Below, in pieces: positions 44,189-58,300 of a stretch of 64,000 nucleotides of DNA. Location: positions 10,138,284 to 10,202,283 of the forward strand of contig NC_134526.1 of NCBI RefSeq assembly GCF_027942865.1, in the 5' to 3' direction. The translations under genes were made by a program, and so were the position numbers. Origin of the DNA: Odontesthes bonariensis (taxonomy: Eukaryota; Chordata; Actinopteri; Atheriniformes; Atherinopsidae). How positions within the stretch are numbered: the first letter of the stretch is position 1; each line of letters starts with the position of its first letter. The notes beneath the pieces were generated by a model. The model was not told the DNA's origin and searched no databases. It worked only from the letters and a program-made list of their open reading frames with translations.

Positions 44189-47100
44189 CTGAAAAAAAGA
44201 ATGGGTCGGGGGAAGGTTGGAGTAGAGAAAGTTTCATTGGTTACAGATTGCTATCTAAATCAAAAAAAGAAACAGTGATGAATACAAAAGTGAAATTAGG
44301 ACCAAAAAAAAGGAGAAAACTTTGCTCTTCAACTGGAGAGCAGCTTTACATCGTGGAAGGTATGCCAATTGAATCCTAAATGAAAAGTCATTTATTTATT
44401 GTTATATTGCTAAAAGTAAGAGATAGACAATGATGTTACATAGCATCCAAACTTTTCTAGAATTAATGTTGTAAAATCTGAGCAAAAATAATTAGAAAAA
44501 GAGAAATTAAGTATCTCTAAAACTACTAGTAGGTCATGGATATGTTTTAAAACACAAATACAGTTCAGTTATATTGCATAACATTTTTTTGAAGCAACAG
44601 TAACTTCTGGGGTCTTACTTTAAGACAAACTGTAAAATACTGTACAGTACACAGGGTCTTATTGCTGTAATGACCGGCAAATGACTGAGGATTTTATTTC
44701 TAGCTTGGCTCACGTCCCTGTGATACCATTTCACAAACAAAGTTAAGGGCTTTAAAATTGGTTTCATGTTACCTTTTTACTGCAAATGTGATTTGCTGAT
44801 TAAATATTCATCCTGTGGGCAAGCTCTCATAAATACATTTGTTGCCAGCCAGTTTCAAAGACAGAAATGTTTGCTGCATCTCTCAACAATAACCAAAGTA
44901 AAAGCTCAACTTGTAAAAACAGTAAAAGAGGTGCATTACACAACCTGCACTGGCAGGGCTGAACTTCAGCAGCTTTTATGTTCACTGGTCCGGCTGACTG
45001 TAAGCAGACTGTGCTGCCCTATTTCCACACGGGCGTGTTGATTGCTAAAAAGCTTGAATTCAGATGGCCTGGTTTAGAACTTGGAAACTGGGCTTGTTAA
45101 ATAATGCATTCCACAGATAACTATATTAAAATCAAATCTAAACTAAGTAACAAATTAATATCATTGCTGAATTTTTTTTTGTTAAATCCCAGAAAAAAAA
45201 ATCATTGCTCATGGTGATATATCATTACATCAATATCAAATTAAATAAATTCAAAGACACTTAATCTGATTATATGATCTTTTATCATGTGTCTCTAACT
45301 TTTATTCTTGGCTTTATTGTCTTTTTTTAAACAAACAAAACAAGAAAGGGCAGAGGACCACAGGTCTTTCCTTCTCCTCTGACCAAGACACTGTCTGTAC
45401 AGGTCCGATGGATCCCCCATGAGCAATGTCCAACTCTAACCACACTGTAAGCACAATGAAACACCTCAGGACAATCCATCTCCCACTTGACAGCCAGAGG
45501 CAGATGACGCCTGGCAACTCATCACGATTAATGAGCCCCATTTGATGCAGGGCTGAGGAAATTACATGATCATCACTCTCTGGTTTTACCCTTGTTTTAT
45601 AACCTCTATCTCTCTTTCCTGCATTTTAGTAATCAATATAATTGAATTATCTGTAATTGTTCAGAGCAGGGAAAAAATTGAACATGTTGACAACTATTTC
45701 ATGTGGATGAAAATATCTCTTGGATATTGATTATCTGGTCAGTGATCCTCCACCAGACGGTATGTTGAGTCCAAGTGATTCCCGGACCACCCAGGTCAAA
45801 AGGGTTGCTTTTTTATGTGTTAAAATAGAGCTATTTAACAATTTATTGTCTCACCCTTGAGATATATATTGGCATGAATTTGTTGCTAGAGCCAATGCCA
45901 AGACCCACAGGCATATGGCAATGCATGTTGTCTTGCCAAGATTAAGAGGTAAGGGCCATGCTGTTGGTTCAGCTGAGTGAGAGTACAATTCAACATTTTT
46001 CAGAGGTAACCTAGCCATCAACTACTTCTCATTGGATGTAAACTGACCACAGCACTGATACTAGCCTTATCTTCTCTCTTTGTCAAGCTCTCATTTCCGC
46101 CAAAAGATAAAAACCCCGCCACCCCCTCAGTCATCGTAGCAGAAATGAGATAACTCTGGAGGCCATAATCAAGAGCTTACATTTCAACCCAAATATCATG
46201 CTCTTTAATCACACCAGCCCCCTCCTTTCACCTCATGCAATAGAACATTTCAGTTAACAACCCAAACCTTGCCCTTAAGGTAAGTATTGTAGCTGCAGAG
46301 GGTCAAAGGGTGTGAGGGTAATCTAGTTCTCATTAACATGCTGTTACAATTAGCTTGAACATGCTACATGCTTACAATTTACATGCAATTAGCATGCTGT
46401 TTCTCTTCTCCTTTCAATCAAAGCCAAACAGGCTTACTGTGGTTATGATAGGGATCAATTTATACACCATTCAACCAAATTTTGTTAATCAATTTCTGTA
46501 TTTGCAAAATCAAATCAAAGGAGTCATATAGGGAAAGGATATGTGGTTAACAGTATGAAGATAATTATATGGGTTGCATGAAAATGCTTAAATGACAAAA
46601 GTTAGGGCCAAAAACATCAAGAATCCTAATTTAATATAGATACTTGTTTTTTGTAACTATCATAATTTCTAAATCTTTCTCTACTATCTACCATTGTTTT
46701 CTCCAACATGCAGTCTTGTTTCCCATTTCTTTTTCTCTCACAGTTTTTTGCCTGTTTCACAGCCCCCCGGGCCTTTCTTGGTTGTCAGTATTTGTGTTAA
46801 TGCTTGTATGCTAAAGTGCTTCGGACTTGGCTGCCTGTTGCTGCAGTAATGTGGGGCGTATTTTGGTCATCTGCAACACCTTCCCATTCCATTTCCACTG
46901 GCAGCTCCGGCCTGGGTCAAGCACCTCCTGATACAGAGGTGAAGATGCTGGGGATTGGCTGGTTGGAAGATATGTTCTCCCAAATCCTCAGAAGGGTAAC
47001 AATTTTGTCTCTTTCTCCCATCACTGTTGTTGCACCCTGACACTGGCCACAATAAGCTGACATGTGGGTCTTAACTCCAGGGAAGCAATTAATGCAACAA

Positions 47101-50100
47101 GCTTTAAGCTCTAAGGGAGCAACAACAACATCTCAGAGATAGCCTGGATCCCCTACTGAATTAAGTATGCCAAAACAAAACAACTCTTACCTTTTTTGTA
47201 GTCCAAGATGGGTACAATATCTTTATAGACTTCTAGAAAAAACATGCTTAAATCATCGATAAAACTTAGACACATCTGCCTTGCTCTCCTTTACAACCTC
47301 ATTCTGCTATGAGTCCTGGAATTCAGCACCATCAGATAAATTAATCTCTCTAGCGCCGACCACTTGTGTGGTGCATGAACAACCGTACTTCTGTGACACA
47401 AACTGAAAAATACTGTAACAGCTGAGGTCCAAAAAAGGTGTGATGTAGCCACTGTACTGTAAAATTTGAGAATAATCAAAGTGCTCAGATGGTCAACCTG
47501 TTTTTAAACGCATGGATGATGAATCCATGAATCTCTCCCCAGAATACTTCCCAGTGGGACTTTGGACACACCGCCTCTTTCACAAACATGGCCCACTTCC
47601 TCCCTATTCCAGCAAATCTCCAACTATCCCATCTCCTCGTCATGGCTATGTTGGCTTCCTGCCACTCGCTCCTATCATATCTCAGCTCTAAAACGGGTCT
47701 GCTGAAAGCAGTCAGCCACGGCTCAGCTCCTCTCGCCCACAGAGCTACTGTGTCATTTGTGTGTGCAATAAGAATCAGCGAATAAGGCAACAGGGAGGCA
47801 TGTGTAATGGGGAGTGAAGACAGAGCAGAGCGGTGCCCTCTTGACGACAAGCTTTCCAAGATAGGAGTCACAGTATGTGTGATCTGCTTGTCCATATGCA
47901 TGCCTGAGGATCAGTGTCTACACGGATACATGCACAATGACAGACATGTAGTCACTGAAAATGCACACATTAATATGCCAAAAACTGAAATTTCTAACAC
48001 GGGCACCACATAACACATGCTTGTTGCGTTTCAACAGTGAAATGATCAAAAACTATGACAATGTGACAATCAAAGTAAAATGTATCTAGCTCTAAGCAGT
48101 TATCTTCTTCACTGGCTTCATGTGGTACTCTTTCCACCCTTGAATTGTCATAAAATTGTAAGTAAATTTTTTTATTGTTTGAAACAAGATACAAAGATAT
48201 AACACCTAATGGAATGACTCTCTGTAAAACTAAATTAACAGAGTGAGAATGTAATTATGTGCATTTTTTCTATGGAAGAGTGTTCACTAAATAGAGAAAC
48301 CTACTAGCTCCGGCTTTTGCCTGAAGGATTTAATTGCTCACTGAGGCCATCTAACTTGGATAAGGTGGGTGAGAGGTCACCATCTGAGCATCCCTTCCTT
48401 AAATGCCCATCACCAAAAGTGCCACAGTACCTCCTCCTTCCTACATCCAAGATAGTTATTGAAACTGACATTTGAATCGTAGCACATAGAGCTTGAGACA
48501 GACGTCATTCTGCCTCTAACAGACGAGTTGAGTAGGAATAGGCATCCATGTAGAAAACACTAAAAGAAGAAAAACAGCATAAGAAAGATAAAGTGAGATA
48601 AGAAAGATTATTGTTAACTTAACTTGTTTCAATGTTTTGGCAATGCTGTATAACCGCAATACGAATAAAGCAAATGAAATCAAACTGAAAAACTAAATCC
48701 CAATTGGATGAAAAGAGATAAGTATAATCCAAGTAATATTTTGCATCAGCAACATGGTATAGTTATCTGTCATGAATCTGCCAATAAAGGATCTTGGAGT
48801 TGAATAACCGAAATGGGAAGGAATAGATAGAATTAAAAAAAAAAAAAAACAGATGAGGGAATGAGAAAAAGAGAGAAGTCGGGCTTGTCACCATTTGTCA
48901 CAGTAATCTCTCACGTGGGCGACTGCTTAAAACCTCACAGCAGTGGTCTCAGCACATCTTAGAGTGATTTTTGTTGAACAACATAACGTGTGAATAGGCA
49001 AAAAGATTTCAAGATGGAATGTGCAGGCACGGTTGTGTTTGTCCCACTGCACAAATGGATTTATATTCCAGGTGGTCCATTGTGGATGACTCTTGTTGTG
49101 CCTTGAATGTAAAGCCCTGATTCTGCTATTAACCCTCTTTTCGTGCTCAGATAATATATGGAAATCCCCCAGAGAGCACAGAACAAGCTAAAGCGCCCCA
49201 AACAGTCTGACTAATTGCTGGCCCACTGAGACAGGGGAGGTCAATGCTATCGAGCTGTGGAGCCAAATACAAAAAAAAAAAAAAATGTTCTTGCTTAGAC
49301 GATACGTCCATTTTTGCTCACCATTACTCATGGAAACCGCTCCATACATTCAGTGAAACGCGCCTAAGGGTTTGTTTACAAATCATATCACTGAATGTAC
49401 ATTGACGTGCCCACCAGTGTCAGGCTGTCCTGTGGCTTCTCTGTCACACACTACGCTGTTTTTTCCCTAGCTGCTTTCCTCATGCTTTCCATCGCTTTGC
49501 GTCTCCAATGGGCCCAATTATTTCCAGCAGAATCTATTTCATAGTGCCGTTCAGGTACACATAAATGTGTTCATGTGTATGTGTGAGTATATTTGTTGCT
49601 AAGCATGAGAAATGGAGGGAGACAGCAACAAAGAGTGTCTTTTGCAAGGTCAGGCCACATTCTGTTCACCATCTCCGCAGGGCGAACTTCCTGTCTTATC
49701 AGTCTGCAGTTGTGTTCTTCCCCATGCAAGGCATCCAAAGGCAGTCTCAGTTCCCACTCTCTCCGTATGTGAGTGATTGTGTGAGATTATGTTGGTAATT
49801 CCATAAAGGGTGTGTAAAATATTGACAGAATAATCCCTTTATATTGTAGTGTTCCCTCACATCTACCCTTCCGGATGTCAAAGTACGTGTCACAATTTAA
49901 TCTGCTTTTGTTATTTAATTTTCACGATTTTTATCAAGCATCTTTTCTGCTGATCAAATCAAAAGTGTGTTTCCATTAATGTGTCCAATCTCCCAGAGCA
50001 GAATGTGCTCTGTATGTCCCCTTTGCACTGTCAGGCACTTTGTATCCAAAGTTTTATGAAAGCTGCACTACTGACCTTTGTAAGTTGATGTGATGGTGAC

Positions 50101-50263
50101 AGAAAAAAAAAAGTTTTGGAGGAACTAACTCTTAGATCTCCTCACATCACCTCCCACTAAAAAGAAACCAGTGCACTGGTGAGCACTTTGCTTCTGGGTT
50201 AAATAATTTATTGTTATGTTTTTAGGATTCAACACTTCCTCAGCATGAAAAAGACTACTGAAC

Positions 50264-50642
50264 CATCCATCCATCCATTATCTATACTGCTGAATCCGTT
50301 GATCGGGTCGCGGGCGGGCTGGAGCCTATCCCAGCACTCAATGGGCGAGAGGCAGGGTACACCCTGGACAGGCCGTCAGTCCATCGCAGGGCCACATAGA
50401 GACAAACGAGACAAACAACCATGCATGCTCACACTCACTCCTAAGGACAATTTAGAGATGCCAATCAACCTAACATGCATTATTTTTTGGACAGTGGGAG
50501 GAAGCCGGAGTACCCGGAGAGAACCCACGCATACACGGGGAGAACATGCAAACTCCACACAGAAAGGCCCCAGCCGGGTGTTGAACCTGGAACCTTCTTG
50601 CTGTGAGGTGATGGTGCTAACCACCACATCACCGTGCAGCCC
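50264..50642 (-). mobile_element. tRNA-headed SINE, 379 bp, with 13-bp target-site duplication
   Basis: Read on the minus strand it starts GGGCTGCACGGTGATGTGG, has box A-like TGGTGGTTAGCACC and box B-like GGTTCAACACCCGG, the body block GTGTGGAGTTTGCATGTTCT, and ends with GGATGGATGG repeats. AAGACTACTGAAC occurs immediately on both sides (50251-50263 and 50643-50655), so the exact insertion borders are visible. Confidence 0.9.
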
Positions 50643-52074
50643 AAGACTACTGAACATTTTATTTTATTATCATTCTTTATCTGGGCAAGCAGACTAATTT
50701 AAATTAGGAGAAGGATGCACTTATCTTTGAATCACCAATCACTAATTCAGAGGTATGATTCAGTGGTGGAGTCAGAGGTATGTTAGTTTGAGCATTAAAA
50801 ATGAGACAGCTGTGTCACTTTCCAGTTTTCCTACACCCATAACAGTAAATGAAATCTGTAAGGTTTTATGCTCATGAAATGAGAGCAGCATGCCAAGTCC
50901 CTCACAGCCATTACCCCTGTACTCTCTGATGTCTATCAGATAGCTTATAACTAATACCGCATACTCCCTGAGGTCAACATTGTTTTAATTAAACAGAATT
51001 ATTCAACCTCAAAGCATTCCTTTCATAGCATTCATTACCACAATTTTCCGATTTCCTAAAAGGGTTTTCAGCCATAGGCACCAGAACCAGTAATTTTGTA
51101 CAGAAACAATAAAGAGATTGGTTTGATAACAGGAAACAATCAAGGTGATTCTGTTTTTGTGCCAAATGTTTCCACCCTGTGGGAAATGATCCTTCACTCC
51201 CTTAATAATATCAGACAGAGGCAGCTGTTTTGAACCTGCTCACAATGAATCGTCTGCCTGAGCCTCAGGCCAACAAAAAAAGGGAAGCCAGAGGAATTCT
51301 TTGGGTGACACAAAGACAAACACAGGATGTGGAAATTTGGTCATCCTACTGTGTTCCTTCTCAGACTGTCTGTGTAAGACAACGGCTCACTTTTAACAGG
51401 AAGTGAGAATATTGTGGCTTAAAAGTGCAAAGCAACCAAACATGGCTTTTCTATGACCAACTTCCACAGACCCTTTCTAAAGAACTGACCATTTAAAGCC
51501 TGTGGTATTCAGTGCTGCAGTTTGGCTGAGACTGACATGTTTATCACACCCAGATAGAGGAAACTGAGGATGAGCACTGGACTGATTAACAACAAATGTC
51601 ATCCTGCCAGTCCTGTGATACGCAAGCCCATGGCATTTACCATGCACCTCAGATACCAGGCCTGCTTTAAATGACAGGAAGTCAAAAGATTACATGCTAC
51701 CCTGCAACAAGTACAAAGTAACAAAGTACAAATGTAATTTTGGATTATAAAAGAACGAAAACATGTTAAAGGCATCTGGTAGAGTAGAAAGATTTAATAT
51801 TGGATTTCCAAGTGTGAGCATCAAAGTCCTTCAAGCAAGATCTCTGTGAGTTTGTTCTACATAAATGGTGCATGAACATTTAGAGCAACAATTTGTTTAC
51901 ATTATATTATGATGTCTTTCCATTAGCTTTGTGGTGTGGCACTTTACGATGCGTTATGTCTCTGCACAACCGTTTCATGCCTCGTTTTCGATCAGCTCTT
52001 TAACATTGTGACTTATGTGAAGCTGCAGCAGCACAGAGGAGACAAACAACTTTGTTGTGTGCGTTTATATCATT

Positions 52075-52115
52075 ACAATGATTTAGCAGAGGCATTTTAT
52101 CCAAAGCAACTTTCA
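52075..52115 (+). repeat. Short relic of a common teleost repeat
   Basis: GATTTAGCAGAGGCATTTTA then TCCAAAGCAACTTTCAAATG, a block very common in fish genomes (usual form TTTAGCAGACGCTTTTATCC). Confidence 0.5.
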
Positions 52116-52371
52116 AATGAGGTGTACAGAAAAGTGTTAAGTAGTTATTTCACTGAATGCATTAGTGACAGGCTTTTAGTTCAGAGGACTTTGAATATCA
52201 GTGAGCTGGATTCTGGGGGTAGCATAACGACTGAGCACCTCAGAGATCTGTTCTGGCTCGCTGTGATCCAAAGCAGTCTCCGAAAAAAAATCAAATCAAA
52301 AACCCATACTCTGGGTAATAAACATGCTCATATATTGTCTGCTGGACTTTCAAACAAGGAAGTGTGTCAGT

Positions 52372-52505
52372 GTGCGCTGCTGTAGAGAGTTGTTTTCACC
52401 CACAGGTGAGGATTTTCTCACACTATCAACGCTCTGCAGTGTTTCTACGTTACTGTATAGTATCGGCTCGGCTGCTTGGAACCGTGGCTGAGGTAATGAA
52501 AAAAA
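52372..52505 (+). repeat. Dispersed repeat copy 1 (pairs with 54973-55107)
   Basis: Contains GCTCTGCAGTGTTTCTACGT, ACTGTATAGTATCGGCTCGG and CTGCTTGGAACCGTGGCTGA. The second copy differs by scattered substitutions only. Confidence 0.75.
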
Positions 52506-54777
52506 TTAATGACATGGTGCTTTCTACCTACAGTGGAAAACCAAAAGCATAGAGCCCTACAGTACCAAACTGTATTGTACTGCGTAATGGAGAAAGTGCT
52601 ATTGAAAAGAAATATATGCCTTAGTCTGACTGAAACACGACTTTTCTAATAAATGTGAAAAACGTGAGTCTGACTGAAATGTATTAACAAGAATTTCTCA
52701 AACTCAGACTAAGATACCCAAATAATGAGGTTACTCCTGCTTTCATAAAATTAACTGGACTCATACGGGCCCAAGAGCTCTGCATATGCTCCACAGTTCC
52801 CATCCCAGGCTTCGATAGCAAAATAACAAAAGATATCAGCACACAGAAGCACAATAAGCTGGTAATAACGGAGAATAATCACAAGACATAGAATGCTTCT
52901 CACTTATAAATAAAACAAAGAGCACAGCATGTTCGAAATGTACAGAGCTGTAAAGCTATTCAGGTCACTACTCAGAATAGTACAGAGGTTCAGCAAACTA
53001 AAGTCTTTTTTTTAGCCATTTTTTTAGTTTGTGACATATTAGATTAACTGGAAAAAACTAAATACTAACAAGCTGAAAGATGGCATATCACAACCTGCTA
53101 TAATGAAGTCTGATATACCTGGGTCAATGAATCCATTTTCCTCCCATGCTTGTAGACTGGGACAAGGACAGTAGTCTAATTAAATCATCTTGTAAATTTA
53201 TAACTGTAGCTTGACTTACTCACACTATTGTAACTATTGTAATCAAGTTCACTAAAGATAAAAGCATGGACCAGTTTATCTAAATAACTCTGAGACATTA
53301 GGCCTTTGATCCTTAATGTATTCTAACAATTAACAATAGGCCGACTTTGTAACTGGCTTGATATAGCTGTTGGAATTCCGGTCTGAGTCCATAATTACAC
53401 TCAGATTTCTGACTTTGTGGTTTTCAACATTAAAGTCTGCAGTGGGAGTTGTAAAGACCATTACATGGAAATAAGGCCACGAGTCACTCAAAGCTTAATT
53501 ATTGTCTCTCGTATTGCCTGCCTTGCCAGGCTCAATGCTTCGGCCTGTCAGTGTGGGCACATAGGCATAACCTTGACGGCCATCTGCATTGCAGCGAGTG
53601 GCGGGGAGAGGAGAGAGAAGTGCCCCCTCCTGCCACCAGAGAGCCTTGCTGCTGCAGCAAAGGACACATCTGCAACATTACTATACCCTCCTTTTCTTCA
53701 CCTTGCTTTTCCCTCTTATCTACTCCCTGAGCAGGACAAAGGAGAGGTGAAGATGAAGGCATAAAAGCATCCTACGTTGTCCTCTGAAAGGTTCACAGAC
53801 TGCAACAGCAACAAATAAAAGCACACAACCCCACAGCCTGTCCTTGATAGCAATTCCGTGTTTGTCTTCATCTCCTCTGAGGTGAGATCCTTAACCGATG
53901 CCTACAAGGTTCTGTTTTCCCTTCGACACCTCCTCGCGTACACCTACACACAGACGCACACTCAGCCTTATTGTGAAACACACATATTATTGTGTAGGTA
54001 CACACCTGCCTCGATTGTGCAGCACGATCACTGTTCAAACACCCACCGTGTATGTATTTTAAACATCCAGAGCTGTGAAGCTATTTAGATGCTGGAGTAG
54101 AAAAAGAGGAGATGGAGGATAAAATTGGCAAGTGTTCAGTGAAGTCCAGTCACCTGTGGAGGCGCAGAGTACTTTGTGTGGGTAGGAGACCAGGCAAGCT
54201 GACTCTAACACAGCGTATATGGAGCTTTTGGTAAAAGCTATTGTTTTCTCCCAAGCCCCCGTCTCTGGATTTGGCAAAAATAAGACTACATCTCTGAGCC
54301 TGCTTTGATCAATGATGCATTTTCTTTCTGACACATTCCACGCCTGCGTCCGTGAAACCCACTCAACTCTATAAATAATCCCCAAGAGCCTGATCCTTGG
54401 CTTGGCTTGGCTCATTCCGTCTCGTCAAGAGGCTGGCAAACGTTTCACGGACTGTTCCAGGGCCAGGGGAAAAAGAACTCGAGCTTGGCATGAAAACCCC
54501 GTTATCTGCGATAAGATGGGTGAGGATTTTTCTCAGGAACTCTTACCCTCTCCGTTTTATATTGATAATCTTTCACTATTACAATTAACTGGTTAAGCAC
54601 ACTTAGTCCATGCCTTGAATAATTTACATTACTTACAGAATTCAGTCGTATTCAACTGCGTATACTTTCTAAGGTTCTGTAGTACTTCAAATGTATTCAA
54701 TGCACTTCAGAGGAAAATATGTATTTCACTTTTTACTCTGTTTAAATGATTTGATCAAAGGCCCTGTGATTACCCAT

Positions 54778-54845
54778 CCAGATTGTACCCTACCTCTCGT
54801 CCAATGGCATCTGGGATAGGATCAAGCCCCCCCCCCCCCCCGAAA
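54778..54845 (+). repeat. 3' fragment of the same SINE family
   Basis: TGTACCCTACCTCTCGTCCA then TGGCATCTGGGATAGGATCA followed by poly(C). It matches the 3' part of the copy at 61035-61405 (GCCCGATGACCGTTGGGATAGG then poly(C)). The 5' part is missing. Confidence 0.65.
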
Positions 54846-54972
54846 TGCCACCGATTTGCATAGCATGTTGATTTTTTGACCTTCACTGTTAACATCCATC
54901 CTCAACAATTCTTCCAAGAGTGGACGTTTTCTAAAACAAAAACAGAAATCTAATAAAATAGTGTGTCGTGTG

Positions 54973-55107
54973 TGTTCTCTGCTGTGCCGTGTTGTTTATG
55001 CTCACAGGTGATGATTATCTCTGACCAATCAATGCTCTGCAGAGTTTCTATATCACTGTATAGGATCAGCTCAGCTGCTTGGAGCCTTGGCTGAGACACT
55101 AAAATGG
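54973..55107 (+). repeat. Dispersed repeat copy 2 (pairs with 52372-52505)
   Basis: Contains GCTCTGCAGAGTTTCTATAT, ACTGTATAGGATCAGCTCAG and CTGCTTGGAGCCTTGGCTGA, same order and strand as copy 1. The block GGCTTGGAACC..GGCTGAG is familiar from a fish MITE. Confidence 0.75.
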
Positions 55108-55299
55108 AAATGGCTTACCACCACATTCCAACTGTTATGCATGAACACTTGAAAAGAAAACATCCTGGGGCTGTCCAGCCTCAAAACGATGAGACAACAG
55201 TGTGACGATTAATTACAGTGACTTTGGTGCAGGTTGGTATTAGTGCTTGGGAATCGTCATCTCATAATTCTTTTATGTATTGCTATGTAATGCTTCTTC

Positions 55300-55395
55300 C
55301 ACTCCCTGCTGCAATGCTTTTATCTCATGTAAAGTACTTTGAATTGTTTTGTACATGGAATGTGCTATACAAATAAATTTGATTTGATTTGATTT
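55300..55395 (+). repeat. 3' tail of an old LINE/SINE insertion
   Basis: GTAAAGTACTTTGAATTGTT, then GTGCTATACAAATAAATTTG and tandem ATTTG units: a typical L2-like 3' end with a short tandem-repeat tail. Confidence 0.6.
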
Positions 55396-58300
55396 TTGAT
55401 AGTTATTGTGCTTAAAACAAACCCAGTGTTAACTCTAGCTAAACTCCATACAGGCTAAAGCAAATGGCTAGTATGATAAAGGTATAGCTTTTGATCATGT
55501 TTGCACTTTGTGGGCAGTTTGTTTATGCAAAAGGATCTGTGATCAATTGCATTTTGAATTTATCCACAACTAATACTTTGCAACAGCAATGAAAACAAGA
55601 TAAATGGCATAAAATGATTATTGTGCTGCATTCCATCTCGTAAAAATGCATCTTCTATGATAAATACAACACATCCCTTTCACAGTAACACATTTGTACC
55701 ATTGAAATCCAAACTGACTTTGCTCTACTGTGTGGATGTCTAGTTCAGCTGGAGTCAACATGATGGACAGAGAGAGTTTGTTAACAAGTTGTTAAGCGGA
55801 AATAAAAGCTGTAATAACAAACTAAAACAACTACATAACTGCACCATCTGTCCCACGGTTAATTCCTGTTGCATCATTGCAAGAGTCAAAAGTTGCAAAA
55901 GTAGGCCTCGGAATCCCATTTGCACCTGTAGACCTCCACAAGTATCCATGGCAGGTTTCAATATCGCACTCCATAGTCCTGTCTATACAACTGCTGACCA
56001 ACAACTGTGTGTTTCCCACCACCTCCACCACACACCTTGGCATTGCTCTCTTGTATTTGTTGGTGCCTTACAAATGCGTTTTATCCTATTTAAAGAAAAT
56101 CCTAATTTGACAAGTCAAATTTAATTGAAATAGACCAATGAATTAATGTTAATTTGAAGAAAAATAACTATATTGGCCAAAATAATTATGATTATGATTG
56201 GCTGCAATCAAGCAAGCTCAACATAGGTTGAAAGAGTAATGGAAGTTATAGTTGATTCTACTTTCAACACGGTTTAGAATAATTTTTTAAACGTGGATGC
56301 CAAATATAATTTTCTTCTTCATTAACTCTTATTATTACCTTCATAAATTATGGGCCCTCCTAATGATGGTCTGCAGAAATCTTTGCAATTGACACCATAT
56401 TGACCAAGAGCAAGAGGGTTGACAACCGCTGAAAAGCTACAATTTATTGCTGCAAACGTCCATGGCAAAATTACAGTGCTGGTTTTGCAACTGACAGGCT
56501 CAGATGATCATTATAAGTGTCTGACAACATTATGGAAAGGATGCCCACAGAGAGAGGGTAATTTATTCTTACTTTATGCCTCTTCCATCTCAGTTGTGTC
56601 ATTTCCTTTCAGTGCCTGTGTAGTTTGTGTGAGGTGCATACCATGTGATGCTTATGAAAGGAGGAGTCGCGCTGATTGATTTGAATGGGGCATCTGACAT
56701 CAATGGCCATTTTTTGAGCAAGAGTATACAGAAGAAGACCTCCAGGAGATAGAGGAGAGGGAACTTTATCTGATAAATTACTTCCACACACTCCCCTCAT
56801 CAAAGAATATTTTGCATCAGGAGAAGAATCTTTGGTGTTGGATTTCTTGTCCTATTTGACTTGAAATGTTCCCTACAAACACAAGCTCCAAGCCACAGCG
56901 GTATTAGTGCTGACATCCTTAGACAGCCCAAGTAGCTGCAGCTTCAATGTGTCCCAGTTCTATTGAGCTGCACTGCTCAACTTTTTTGTTGTAGCAGTTT
57001 GGAAAAACACCAACATCTTTTCTACTGCAACTTAGTAATGATACTCCACACTGATCAACACAGCTGCCTCTCAATTGGTGCAGTCATTCTGAAACAACTA
57101 ACCCTCCCTTGATTTCAGAGCAATTATTTGGCCTGTTGCACATCTCAAGCAGAGACACTAAGCATTCTGATTCCCCCGTGGTCGAGTAGCAGTTCCCAGT
57201 CATGATGTTCTGCTGTTATATGAACCTATCAATATTTAACAAAAAAAGCTCATGAGATAACAGAACCATGGTTAAAAGAAAATCACAGAATTAACCTTGA
57301 AAATCAAATTCAGCTCCACCAACCACAACATTTAAACAGAACTCACACATTAACAAAATAATAATAATAATTTCATGATTTCATTTATTATACAGTTAAC
57401 GCTATCAATGAACACTTAGAATTAAGCATTTTGTTAATGGATATTTTTTTTACATGTAATTGATATGTTTACCTAAGTAAAGGATTTGAATAATTATACC
57501 ACCTAAACATTTCTAAAAAGAGCTGGCAATGAGGCTAAGCTGTTCCAACAGCCATTTCCCCAGCAGCGAAGATAAATGTCGGACATGGGAGGAATTGAGT
57601 GTGTGTAAATTTACGTTGAAGGGTGGACAGAGGACAGAGAAGCAGAGTGGTTCAATGTGCCCACTTTGCAGAGGAGCTGTGGATGAAGGTGACCTTTGTG
57701 TTTATTCAAAAAGCCTGACTAGCAGGACTGCAGTGAGGAGAATCCATTCTGCTCTGGCTTGATGGTCTGATACAAGTGATGGAACAGCTGAGGCGAGACA
57801 TGGGTGACGAATTGGGTGTCTCTTGCATCAGAAAGAGAGAAGGCTTCTTAGCATGCAAGGCAAGAACAGGGAGAAATGGAGCTCCTATTTATAGGTATAA
57901 CCTCACTTCTTTACCATCAAGAGGGGGAGTCAGGATTCCCTGAGAGGAAGCTGAACAGCAGTAGGGAAGGTGAATATGACGGGGATGTGCAAAAAGTCAC
58001 ACTGATATCCAGGACTTGAAAGAAAATGACCCAGTTTCACAAAAAAATCCAAGGCCCACGTGTCAAACCAAACTCCACTCTTTTAGCAAAGATGCACTAT
58101 GGCTGCTCAAGGTTACGGATGCTACAAAGAGGAGGATAACCAGGACAAGATCCACTTTTGTGCTATCTTGATCGACATCTATTCTGTACATGATGTCATT
58201 TAAAACCAGCATAAAAGAGTTCCTGCTCTCCCTCATTCTTCATGCAAAGATTGTTCTCAGCACATGTGGGACTCAGAGGGCTCAAAACAATCAACACATT

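Noticed and set aside
47485..47901. 138-codon minus-strand open frame
   Set aside because: No recognisable family, no splice partners, and an overlapping plus-strand frame of similar quality; not the missing plcl exon 1.
50245..50697. 150-codon plus-strand open frame
   Set aside because: It runs through the antisense of a SINE and is not a gene.
54059..54415. 118-codon minus-strand open frame
   Set aside because: No family features and no conserved neighbours; chance length is plausible in this less AT-rich stretch.
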